Shown here piece by piece: positions 53,138 to 62,420 of a DNA stretch of 64,000 nucleotides. Positions within the stretch are counted from its first letter, which is position 1; each line of letters begins with the position of its first letter. Position numbers and translations under genes: made by a program. Under the pieces are notes generated by a model. It made no database searches and had not been told where the DNA came from. It worked only from the letters and a program-made list of their open reading frames with translations. The DNA comes from Pseudomicrostroma phylloplanum (lineage: Eukaryota; Basidiomycota; Exobasidiomycetes; Microstromatales): assembly GCA_039545275.1 (NCBI GenBank), contig BCHS01000002.1, forward strand, positions 1,550,001 to 1,614,000, given 5' to 3'.

Positions 53138-55498
53138 ATGACCACTGCCACTGCCGCCGCGCCTCCCCTGCCTGGCAACTTTGGCACAAGAGCAACACCA
53201 TCGACAAAGCTAGGAACCGGGACGGCGACTCCTCTCCTTCCGTCATCGTCGTCCTCCTCGTCGTTAGCAGCAGCAGCAGCACCTTCGACGCCTTCGCATC
53301 TACCTAGGCAGGCATCTCGCTCACGTACCCACCCGGCTGACCAAGCACGGATAGAGGCATCATCATCGCTATCGAACCTCTCTCCTGCTGTGCTCCCAGC
53401 GAGCCACTCCTGGTACTACGGACAGGATCACACTGGCGCTTCCCATTCAGGCCCACAGACCGAGGAGAGTCCACTTCGAAGGGCAGGCTCCCTCAGGTAT
53501 TCACCCTCCCCCTCCTCTGCTGGTACTCCCCGCCCGGCAGGCTCCTCGATCCCACGGCGCACTCCATCTCAGGGGGACACAGAGCGAGCTAGGGAACGGG
53601 CACGCGTGATCAGGGAGAGAAGGTTGAGCGCTACCTCTCGGGAAGGCCCTTCGTCGTCGCCGGTGCCTAAGAACAGGGACGAGCTTAGTGCGGTGGAGCG
53701 TGAGGCGATCTATTCTCCTTCACCCCCACCGCTGTCGCACAACCGGCCGGTGGGACAAGCCGCATTCCCTTCGTCGTCATCATCATCGCAGGCAAGGTCA
53801 AACTTGGCTCCCGTTGAGATGCAGACGTTCGCCCATCGTACCAGTGCCCAGCATGCAGGTCCTTCCGTGAACACTTCCTATTCATCTTCATCAGCCGAGC
53901 ACACATTCACGTCCACGACTACAACCACGACACCTCAGCCTCGAGCGCGGACACGCTCCAACCCAACGCGCTATGCCCCTTCGGGTCTGCCCGCTGCCGC
54001 CTCGATACCGCTGGATACGCCCACATCTTCTGCAATGCGATCGAATAGGAGTCACGAAGGCTCGACGTTGGCCAGGAAGGGCAGTACAGGCAGTCGCGCC
54101 AACGGCAGTGGGTCCTCCCACAGGATAGACGGACCTTCTGGACTCACTGCCAGCGTCAGCGCCGAATCTATCAGCTCCAGGGGCTATCCGAATGGCCAAC
54201 AGGAGACTGGAGGGATCTCCGCTTCGCCATCCCAGCGGAATCTCGCCTCGAGCAATACTGCAAAGATCGCTCCCCCGGCTAGTCCACCGAGGAAGAGTAG
54301 CAAGTCTCACAAGCTCACGCCAAAGCAGCTGGCCAAGAGGAAGGCAGAGGAGGCGAATCGGAGAGATCGAGAAGCTGATGAGGCGGCGGCGAGGGCTGCT
54401 GCTGCTGCTGCTGCTTCACAGGGCGAGAACGGCGCAATGGCCGGGGACGCGATAGGTCTGAGGGACAGCACAAGACCGGCGCACAATGGCTTTGACTCTC
54501 CCAGCGATGCTCTAGACTCGGACACGGATCGCTTCTCCCCCCTCGGCAAGCCTCGCAAGCTCGATTATGGCGAAGAAGCCTCCAAGCACAGGGGTTCAGA
54601 CACGACTGCGAAGATCCCGCGCAGCACGAGTGCCTTTGTCAATGGTACCCCCAGCACCAGCACCGGAGGCGGTAGCGGTAGAGAGGACACGGTGCAGTTC
54701 CGTCTTCCCACGTCCACCTCAATGAGTCAGCGCAACAGCCTCGCAGGCCCTTCCAAGGCTCGCTCCGCAAGCGAGCCCCCAACCTCAGCCCAGTCTCAAT
54801 CCGCGCTAGCCACACAACGGGGCGATCTAGCCTCCCGCGCCGCCACGATCGACTGGGACGAGATGATTCCCCCCGCTATTGCACGTCGCCTTGCGCAGGA
54901 GGAACTCCTGAGGCGCGACCCGCTGCTGAGACATCAAGAGGGATTGATCGATACGTGGGATCGGGATGGACTGCCCCTCACGCAGGTGGAGATTCAAGTG
55001 CTGGCACAGGACGCTGTACGCAGAGAAGAGGGAGGTGGAGGGGAATTGGAGGCGCCTGTGGAGCTGGAGGAGGAGGGAGGAGATGCACTGGCTGCCTCTT
55101 CGTCTGCTGGGCTGGCGGCTCCTCTGGACGAGATTGAGATGCACGATGTGCGTGCGCAAGAGGAGGAGCGCGAAGCACGAGGAGCAATGGACCGGCAGGA
55201 AGAGGAGATGAGGCGGTTGCGCAGGGAGGACAAGGAGCGGGAGGAGGAAGAAGAAGCAAGACGGAGGAAATTGGCAAAGGAGCAACGCGAGGCAGAGGCA
55301 CCAGCACTGCGCTCCTCTCCTCGGCCGGTTGGGGCTGCCAGCCCACTGCCAGATCAAACTCAAGCTCAGCCGCAACCGCAAGCTCGGCCGGCTGCACTCC
55401 AAGAGCACAAAGGCAACAAGAAGGCAAAAGCAGACAAGGAGAAGGAGAAGACAAAGGAGAACGAAGCGGGATGTTGCGCAGGATGCATCGTCATGTGA
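53138..55498 (+). CDS. Large disordered protein with C-terminal CaaX box
   Basis: Intronless, 786 residues, no family recognised. Residues 1-560 are Ser/Thr/Pro-rich and disordered, with poly-Ser runs, basic patches and an Ala run (AARAAAAAAAASQ). Residues about 570-630 are more ordered: ATIDWDEMIPPAIARRLAQE, then LIDTWDRDGLPLTQVEIQVLAQDAV. Residues about 670-730 form a charged single-helix or coiled coil (EEEREARGAMDRQEEEMRRL, then RREDKEREEEEEARRRKLAKE). The end, GCCAGCIVM, has a CIVM CaaX box with Cys upstream, predicting farnesylation (Met as last residue) plus palmitoylation, as in Ras. I infer a membrane-anchored scaffold; nothing more specific is supported. Confidence 0.8.
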   Translation: MTTATAAAPPLPGNFGTRATPSTKLGTGTATPLLPSSSSSSSLAAAAAPSTPSHLPRQASRSRTHPADQARIEASSSLSNLSPAVLPASHSWYYGQDHTGASHSGPQTEESPLRRAGSLRYSPSPSSAGTPRPAGSSIPRRTPSQGDTERARERARVIRERRLSATSREGPSSSPVPKNRDELSAVEREAIYSPSPPPLSHNRPVGQAAFPSSSSSSQARSNLAPVEMQTFAHRTSAQHAGPSVNTSYSSSSAEHTFTSTTTTTTPQPRARTRSNPTRYAPSGLPAAASIPLDTPTSSAMRSNRSHEGSTLARKGSTGSRANGSGSSHRIDGPSGLTASVSAESISSRGYPNGQQETGGISASPSQRNLASSNTAKIAPPASPPRKSSKSHKLTPKQLAKRKAEEANRRDREADEAAARAAAAAAASQGENGAMAGDAIGLRDSTRPAHNGFDSPSDALDSDTDRFSPLGKPRKLDYGEEASKHRGSDTTAKIPRSTSAFVNGTPSTSTGGGSGREDTVQFRLPTSTSMSQRNSLAGPSKARSASEPPTSAQSQSALATQRGDLASRAATIDWDEMIPPAIARRLAQEELLRRDPLLRHQEGLIDTWDRDGLPLTQVEIQVLAQDAVRREEGGGGELEAPVELEEEGGDALAASSSAGLAAPLDEIEMHDVRAQEEEREARGAMDRQEEEMRRLRREDKEREEEEEARRRKLAKEQREAEAPALRSSPRPVGAASPLPDQTQAQPQPQARPAALQEHKGNKKAKADKEKEKTKENEAGCCAGCIVM

Positions 55499-55673
55499 TT
55501 CCTGTCTTGCTCCTCCTTTGCCAGGATGGGGTGGGACATACGGACCGTAGGAAGCACAGACGGGTGCATCGCCTTTCTGCCGTCGTCCTTGGGCCCTGTC
55601 TGGGAGCGTCTATACCGTACCATACCCTTCCCCCAATTACACACATTGTTCATCTCTTCCTTCATTCATTCCT

Positions 55674-57866
55674 TCACAAGATTACACCCTGGTCCCCTTT
55701 ATCACCCTCTCCCCGTCCCCGCCCCTGTCCCAGTGCAGATATCCGCACACGCACAACACCCAACGCGAAACTCTCCCTCAGTCCCTCAGACGCAGCATCC
55801 CACCGTGTGCGGACCGGCGCGAGAAGATTGTCCGCCCATGCGGGTAGGAGGAGGGCTAGCCTGCCCGTTGCTGCTGCTGTTTGAGAAGCTCCGTCACTGC
55901 TGCTGCTCTGCTCAGGCTTGTGTTTGTGGCTCCGCAAGAGGGACCAGCTCTCCGGGAGATGGTCCGTATCCACGTGCGGGGACACCAAAGCGAGGCTATC
56001 TAGCTGCACCGGGCTGTGGCTCACCGTTGCCGCAGCTTCTGATTCCGCATTTGAACCTGGGGAGAGGGGCAGGAATAGAGTGTGCAGCGCCCATGTTGGT
56101 GCGAGGAGGAGGTGCTCCTCCCCCTCCTTTTCGGGGTCGGGGGATCCTGATAAACTTGCGAGGAGGTCCTGTGGGGTTTGACTGCCGTGATCTATCAGCG
56201 TGACGCGAGGCAGACCGCTAGCGCCAGCGCTATCGCTGGGTGCGACAGCGGGCAGCAAGAGGTGTCTCGGGGGCATGAAGCTCCTCCAAACATGCACTAC
56301 GAGAGTCACACCCCCTACACCCGCAGCAGAGGCAGAAGTCCCCAATACGTCCCGCAGCCAGAGGCCCTCGGCACTTCCTTCCCCTTTCCCCTGCAGTGCC
56401 AGCGCCTGCAATGTAGCCCTATTCAGCGGAACCGCACCAGAGAAGTGCAACACCTCCTCGTTTATCCTTAGCAGCGCAGGTACGACTCCTGCCTGGTGCA
56501 ACACCCCGAAGAAGAGTGCCAACCCGGCTGCTTGCAGGAGGTGTAGCGAGCTGAAGAGGACGAGACGTTTGGGTGGGATGAGAGGGAGGAGGGCGATGCT
56601 TGGTACGAGGAGGGGGAGGAGGAAACGCGCTTCTTGGTGGGGTTGGATTGAGAGGAGGGCCAAGGGGAGGAAGAGCGATGCGAGGTGCAGCAGCTCGATT
56701 GAGCTTTCTTGAGAGGGTACTTTGATGGGGCTTGTTGCAATTGGGGTGCCAAATGTCTTCATGCGCTTATAGAGCAGGACGATACAGCTGGTCCAGATGG
56801 GAACACCGAGAATCATAGGCGCATTGACGACCACGTGCAGCCAGCGAGGATGGGTACCGTGCTCCGATAGATTGTCTGTAGAGAAATTATACTGCAGTGC
56901 ATTCCAGGGAACAACAACTGGGCCTGATGGCGCCGACCGAGTCCCGTCGATTGCTGCGAGGTGGGACCGGTAGTAGAAGCTGTCGTAGGCAATATGCGCT
57001 GCCGCTGTCCACAGGAAGCCCAGCACAGCGCCAGCTGAGAGTTTCAGCAGTCCCAGTATCCTCCTGTCAGCACTTGCTCTTGTCCAGCAGGTATGCAGGA
57101 AGGCCAGTCCAGCAGGCAAGGCAAAGATGGCAAATGTGAAGCGGGCGAAGAGGCCCAGCGCGAAGAGACCTCCTAGCGCCGCAGAGAGGAGGTGCCACTG
57201 TCTCTCTTCTGCCACCTCACTTCGTCTCCGCAGAGTGATCAGCACTGCCAGCGAGACGGCGAGCAGGCCCGTCTCTACACTATTGGAGAAGGGTCGGATC
57301 ATGAAGGCCATGGTGGCCCCACTAGACGCGTAGAGGAGTCGCGCCTGCATGATCCTCTGCCCGTCCTTCTGTCCCGCCCTCGTCCTCGACCTCGGCACCA
57401 GATACGTCCAGCAAAAGTCCACCACGAGACTGAGCACCAGCGCCGTAACTCTCTGCACAAGCCACAGGGTGCGAGCAGTAGGCACCGCCCCGATCCGTCT
57501 GTAGAGCAGCGCGACGATCACCAGCGGCAAGTTCCAGAAGCGCACACTCGCCATTGACCTGCATGGGTCGTCCGCCGTGAATTCCCATGTGCGTAAAGTG
57601 GGTAGGGAGAGGAGATCGCCTAGGAGGGGTTCGGAGCTTTGGAAGTACTCGTCTGGGTGGATGTAGCCTGTACCTGCGAGACAGAGGAGGAGACGGAGGT
57701 GCACGAGGAAGAGGTAGGCGAGCCAGTACTCTAGGCCTACCGAGGATGAGGGGGATGAGGGGGAGGCGGATGGGGGAGTTGGCTTGGTCATCGATGTACT
57801 CCCTGATGTGGGAGCAGCATACGAGGGAGCAGCAGCGGCAGGAGCCGCAGCCTTCTTCTTTGCCAT
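55674..57866 (-). CDS. SMP3: GPI mannosyltransferase 4 (Smp3/PIG-Z)
   Basis: ER GT22-family enzyme that adds the fourth mannose to GPI anchors. Intronless, 730 residues from the ATG at 57866; the upstream GTG is not a likely start. After an Ala/Ser/Pro leader, the first luminal loop has GYIHPDEYFQSSEPLLGDLL (HPDE at about 70-73), the GT22 acidic motif, then TWEFTADDPCRSM, closely matching PIG-Z. About ten hydrophobic segments follow. Later conserved text: QEARFLLPLLVPSIALL, the HQExRFLxP motif of GT22 mannosyltransferases. The C-terminal luminal region carries Ser/Gly-rich inserts. It is convergent with the CaaX protein (175-bp spacer). Confidence 0.92.
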   Translation of the reverse strand: MAKKKAAAPAAAAPSYAAPTSGSTSMTKPTPPSASPSSPSSSVGLEYWLAYLFLVHLRLLLCLAGTGYIHPDEYFQSSEPLLGDLLSLPTLRTWEFTADDPCRSMASVRFWNLPLVIVALLYRRIGAVPTARTLWLVQRVTALVLSLVVDFCWTYLVPRSRTRAGQKDGQRIMQARLLYASSGATMAFMIRPFSNSVETGLLAVSLAVLITLRRRSEVAEERQWHLLSAALGGLFALGLFARFTFAIFALPAGLAFLHTCWTRASADRRILGLLKLSAGAVLGFLWTAAAHIAYDSFYYRSHLAAIDGTRSAPSGPVVVPWNALQYNFSTDNLSEHGTHPRWLHVVVNAPMILGVPIWTSCIVLLYKRMKTFGTPIATSPIKVPSQESSIELLHLASLFLPLALLSIQPHQEARFLLPLLVPSIALLPLIPPKRLVLFSSLHLLQAAGLALFFGVLHQAGVVPALLRINEEVLHFSGAVPLNRATLQALALQGKGEGSAEGLWLRDVLGTSASAAGVGGVTLVVHVWRSFMPPRHLLLPAVAPSDSAGASGLPRVTLIDHGSQTPQDLLASLSGSPDPEKEGEEHLLLAPTWALHTLFLPLSPGSNAESEAAATVSHSPVQLDSLALVSPHVDTDHLPESWSLLRSHKHKPEQSSSSDGASQTAAATGRLALLLPAWADNLLAPVRTRWDAASEGLRESFALGVVRVRISALGQGRGRGEGDKGDQGVIL

Positions 57867-58073
57867 GGTCACCTCAGAGACAATCACAAAGGATTCTCAC
57901 TCGAGTGGTAGACGCGGCGAGGAAGATAGGAAGAACCAAGCTTCCGAAGTTGGCCCGAGCGCAGGAGCGGAGACTTTTGGCTGGTGGGAAAAAGTAGACT
58001 TGAGTGCAAGAAGGACTGCTTCCTGTGTACAGTACGACACATGTGACAAGGGTAGCATTAACGTAGCGTTTGC

Positions 58074-59735
58074 TCAAACAGACATCATATCATCATCGTC
58101 CTCATCGACGGGCTCATCCATCATCTCTCCCCTCGCCTGACCAGTACTCAGCTCCCTCCTCACCTCCGGCCCAATCCCATCGTGCTTCTGCACCCTCAGC
58201 AGATCCAAAAGAGCAATCTTCTGGTCGGGCGTCAGATCCTGCTTGTACCTCTGAGCAAAGACCAAGAGTGACTGGTGCCACAGCACCGGCATCCTCATCG
58301 AGCCGGCATTCGGACCCTCCTTGATCTTCTCTACACCCGAACCTTCGGGGGAGAATTGCAAAAAGTGGAAGACGAGGGCATCGACGACCTTGTAGGGCAA
58401 GGCGTACTTCTTGTCCAGCAGCACGCGGATGAAGAGGGAGTTGGGACCCGAGTAGGCCATCTCTGATAAGCGCAGCAGAGCTGCTGCCGAGTGGAGCATG
58501 GGGATGGACACCTTTGTCAGGACAGAAGACAAGATGGCCGATTCCTTGAGGGTGAGTGTGCCGCTCTCACACAGAGGGAAGAGAATGCCCTTGAACCACG
58601 CAGCAGGCTTGTACAGCCCCTTCTTGAGGGCTTCGTAGATTTGATAGCTCGTCTTCTTGTGCTCGTCAATCTCGTCCCTAAACTTCTCCCTCAGCACTAG
58701 CTCGAAGAAGCGCTGCGATTGAGCTGCCTTGAGATTGGAGACGAAGATGCGCGTAGCAGAGAGAGTGGCGTGAGGGGTCCAGCGGTCTGGCGAGGTGAGG
58801 GAGAGGACAATCTCCCAGTGCGGCAGGGACGGCAGGATCTTGAAGGCCTTTGGCAGCGGGCCAGACTTGTAGCGCGAGAGAAGCTCGCCAACTCTAATAG
58901 GGTCGTGGAGGAGACAAGAGACCGAAGTGAGCAAGTACGTACATGCGCCTGGGACTTTGACCGCTACTCACTTTGTGTACACCTCTACGATCTTTGGGTT
59001 CATGCCATGGACGAGGCCATCACCGTCTTCGGTCCCCGTGCCGACTTCTCTGTCACCGCCCGCGGCCTCGATCTTGTCCATGATCATATCAGCCAGCGTC
59101 CTCCTTCCTCCACCTTCACCATTCTCATTCAGCCTATCTTCCCTCATCCTCTCCATGAGTTCTGCGTCCTCCGGGTCAATCTCGACCTCTTCGTATTCGA
59201 ACTCTTCCTCGTCAGAGGGCAGGTCCTCGAGCTCTCCATCGTCACTTGAGTCGCCTGCCTCATCATCGTCCATAGGCATCATCCCTGATGCGGAGCGATG
59301 CTGTTGTAGCTTTGCTTGCCGGCTTCCTTCCGCACCAAGAGCAAGCGCCTCTTCCTCTTCTTCCTCCTCCCTCTCAATCTCCTCTTGCTGTTCCCTAGCC
59401 AATCGGAGAATCTTCCCACTCAGCCGCTTGTCCACATACTTCTCCGTCCTAGCTCCTCCCGCTTTCCCACCAGTAACAAAAGAGGCACTGCCCGGAGCGT
59501 CCGATGTGGAAGCTCCTGCATCTCCATCTAGATCATCGTCGTCGTCGTCTGTCCGCTTGCCCTTCTTCTTGTTCCTGCGCCCGACCTGACTGACGGTTCC
59601 GAATTTGCTCGTCTGGTCGTCGGCTTTGAGCTGCACGGGAAGGGCAGTACTCCGTGAAGGAGGTGCCGATGTGAAAGATGGACCGGAGCGAGCTGAAGAG
59701 CGGGCTTTGCCCTTTGATGTGGGCGCTTTAGGCAT
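58074..59735 (-). CDS. ENP1: Bystin/Enp1, 40S ribosome assembly factor
   Basis: Component of 90S and pre-40S particles, needed for 20S pre-rRNA processing and export. Exons 58972-59735 and 58074-58893, intron 78 bp, about 527 residues. The N-terminal half is acidic/basic and disordered with poly-Asp and poly-Glu runs. The bystin domain begins NPKIVEVYTKVGELLSRYKSGPLPKAFKILPSL and continues through THATLSATRIFVSN-like text (WTPHATLSATRIFVSNLKA), [22 protein letters not shown]-type text and LDKKYALPYKVVDALVFHFLQF to QRYKQDLTPDQKIALLDLL. Length matches the family. Confidence 0.96.
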
Positions 59736-60636
59736 GGCGGGCGAGTGATGTGAATGAGAGCTACGGTGTTAGGTAGGAAGGGTCGATTGGTGGTGGCCAG
59801 TGGTGGGTCTCGAAAGATGCACCCACCACGGAAAGGGAATCTTTCTCGTGCCTGGTCAAATTTCCGAGCCGAGAGCCCTCTGCGCGCGTCTGCCCCCGCC
59901 TCGTCCAGACTGACCCAGCCGCTTTTCCTCCTCTCACTCCTTTGCAGATCTCACCATCTTCTTCCCTCAGACCTTTTCCAACACATCCTTCAGAATACGA
60001 CAATGATGTATCATCACTTGATAGCACTCACTGGCAGCATATATGCCTGCCATGACTGAAGAGATCGCCAGCTCTGAGACCTTGCTAGCCGTGCTTGCAT
60101 TGTTCTCGATACATTGGCCGCGATCATTCCACCCTCACTTCCATCCCCTTTCCATCTCCCTTTCCCTACACCCACACCCGCCCTTTTATACTCATGCTAG
60201 TCCGCTCTTCCACCTTCGGGTGTTGGAGCATAGATGACATAGTAGCTGTGGAAACGGGGGCCAGATTGATGAATTGCACTTCTTCTCCTTGAGGAGAGGT
60301 GAGCTCCCGATACATATTACTCGATGTTTTCGTCATTCTTTTCCTGCCATGGAAGACGCTCGAGCAAGAGGTGGAGCTTACATGTTGTTAGAAGGAGATG
60401 GAAGTGAAGCAAGTGGCTCCGACCTTGTGCTCAACGTCGTCACGTCTGTGTACTTTTGTCATTGGCTGCGAGGCTGAAAATGCAGACTTTGACTCAATCT
60501 GCGCGTGACGTGCGAGCTGCACCCAGAATTGGATTGACTCGCGGATCGACTGACTCAATTCCGTGAAAGCTCTCCACACACACCTCGTCTTGCCCTTCTA
60601 CACGACCATCCCATCCAGGGGAGGAGGAGCAACGAT
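59736..60636. promoter_or_regulatory. Divergent intergenic region, bystin / sulfite pump
   Basis: 901 bp between two start codons on opposite strands; it must hold both promoters. No convincing element, gene or RNA seen. Confidence 0.45.
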
Positions 60637-62227
60637 ATGACATCTCCTCTACGGCGCATGACTACGGTCAGGGAGGACGTCGAGAGCCAGGCCGTGACGC
60701 TGGCTCCCAGCGACGAGTTCGCAGGCACCGAGCCACCTCGCGCCAACAGGCATGAGGTGGAGCCGCAAACAAGAGGACGGCCGGGTGCTCCTGCGCCCGG
60801 CCAGACGGCTCTCAAAGCATCCACCAAGGGCGAGAAGGAAACCTCGGATACCTCGTCTTCTCGTGTCAAGGGACTTGTCCGTCATGCTGTTCTCAATTTC
60901 ACTCCATCGTGGTTCTCAGTGAATAGTGAGTGCTGCAAGGAGGTTCAGACGCCACCCCAAAGAGTCGTACTGACCACTTCGCCTCTCGTATTTCGCAGTG
61001 GGAACAGGAATTGTTTCCATCCTACTATGGAGCTTACCATATCAATTCAACGGTCTAGGTACAATAGCAAACATCATCTTTGTCCTCAATATCGTCCTCT
61101 TCCTCGTCTTCCTCTCTCTCAGTCTGGCGCGCTACATCGTCTGGCCCAAGCTCTTGCTGCTGATGCTCTTCCACCCTTCCCAGTCCCTCTTCCTGGGTAC
61201 ATTCCCAATGGGCTTGACGACCATTGTGAACATGTGCGCCCTGAGCGCAGCGCCAGCTTGGGGCCATGGCTTCGTCATCTTCACCTGGACACTGTGGTGG
61301 ATCGATGCAGCAATAGCAGTCTTGACCTGCATCGGACTGCCTTTTCTGCAATTCACCAGACACAAGCAGAAGCTCGATGGGATCACTGCGGTCTGGCTGC
61401 TGCCTGTGGTCTCTACGATCGTCGCCGGCAGCAGCGGTGGCATCGTGTCCGAGATCCTCTCTCCTTCACAGGCGCGTCTGACACTGACCGTCTCCTGGAT
61501 CATGCTTGGTACTGGCCTGCCCATGGCCTTCATCCTCATAGCCCTGTACTACCTGCGGCTCGCCGTTTACAAGCTGCCGCCTTCCGCCCTCATCGTCTCT
61601 GGCTTCCTACCCTTGGGCCCTTGCGGCCAAGGCGCCTTTGGGCTCATGAAGCTCTCCTCGGTCCTCTGGAAGATTAGTAAGACCACAGGCCAGTCCCTCG
61701 CCGGACAGAGCGCAGCAACCGTAGCCGACGCAGCGGTGATGGCCACGAGCATCTACGCCGTCTCAGTCATTGCAGGTCTCGTCCTCTGGGGTCTAGGTCT
61801 CGTCTGGCTAGTCCTGGCGGTGAGCCTATTCCTAGACCTCTGGTGGGTCTCGGAGCTCAAGTTCAACCTAGGCTGGTGGGGCCTCACCTTCCCCCTAGGC
61901 GTCTTCGCCAGTGCTACCCTGCAACTCGGCCTCGAGCTGGACTCGGGCGCATTCCGCATCATCGGAACCATCCTCAGCCTCGTCGTCGTGCTCCTCTGGC
62001 TCACCGTAAGCGGGATGACCCTAGCGAAAGTCTGCAAAGGGGAGCTCTTCCACTCGCCCTGCTTGGCGGAACATATGGGCGCGTTGAACGAGAAGATGCC
62101 CGATGCGAGACTCTACACGTACGAGCCGAGGCAGTCACCTAGGCTGCCATTGAGGTCGCTGTCGAGGTCCAGATCTAGGACAGTCTCTAGGTCGAGGGGG
62201 CCACGGAGTAGAAGGGGCAACTCGTAG
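60637..62227 (+). CDS. SSU1: Sulfite efflux pump, Ssu1/TDT family
   Basis: Plasma-membrane transporter of the tellurite-resistance/dicarboxylate (SLAC1/Mae1) family, closest to Ssu1. Exons 60637-60925 and 60999-62227; the 73-bp intron splits the Met of FSVNMGTGIVSILLW. About 505 residues. The block NFTPSWFSVNMGTGIVSILL is the strongest Ssu1-type signature. About ten TM helices follow; FLGTFPMGLTTIVNM and KFNLGWWGLTFPLGVFASATLQL are conserved family loops. The N-terminal 85 residues are a hydrophilic Thr/Glu/Arg-rich region, and the end is an Arg/Ser-rich tail. Sulfite is inferred from the family; other anions are possible. Confidence 0.87.
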
Positions 62228-62420
62228 CTGAAAAGTAGAACATAGGAAGAGGCAAATCGTGTACCATATCATCACTTGTCGATTACAGAGTCGTCGACTC
62301 TCATCTGTACATCAGTATCTTTAATGTACAACCACCTTGCGGAAGACATGTTCACATGGGTATCGCTTCTATTGGTGCAGAGGTGAGACAGAAGACGAAC
62401 AAAGACAGGATGTCGTCCTC

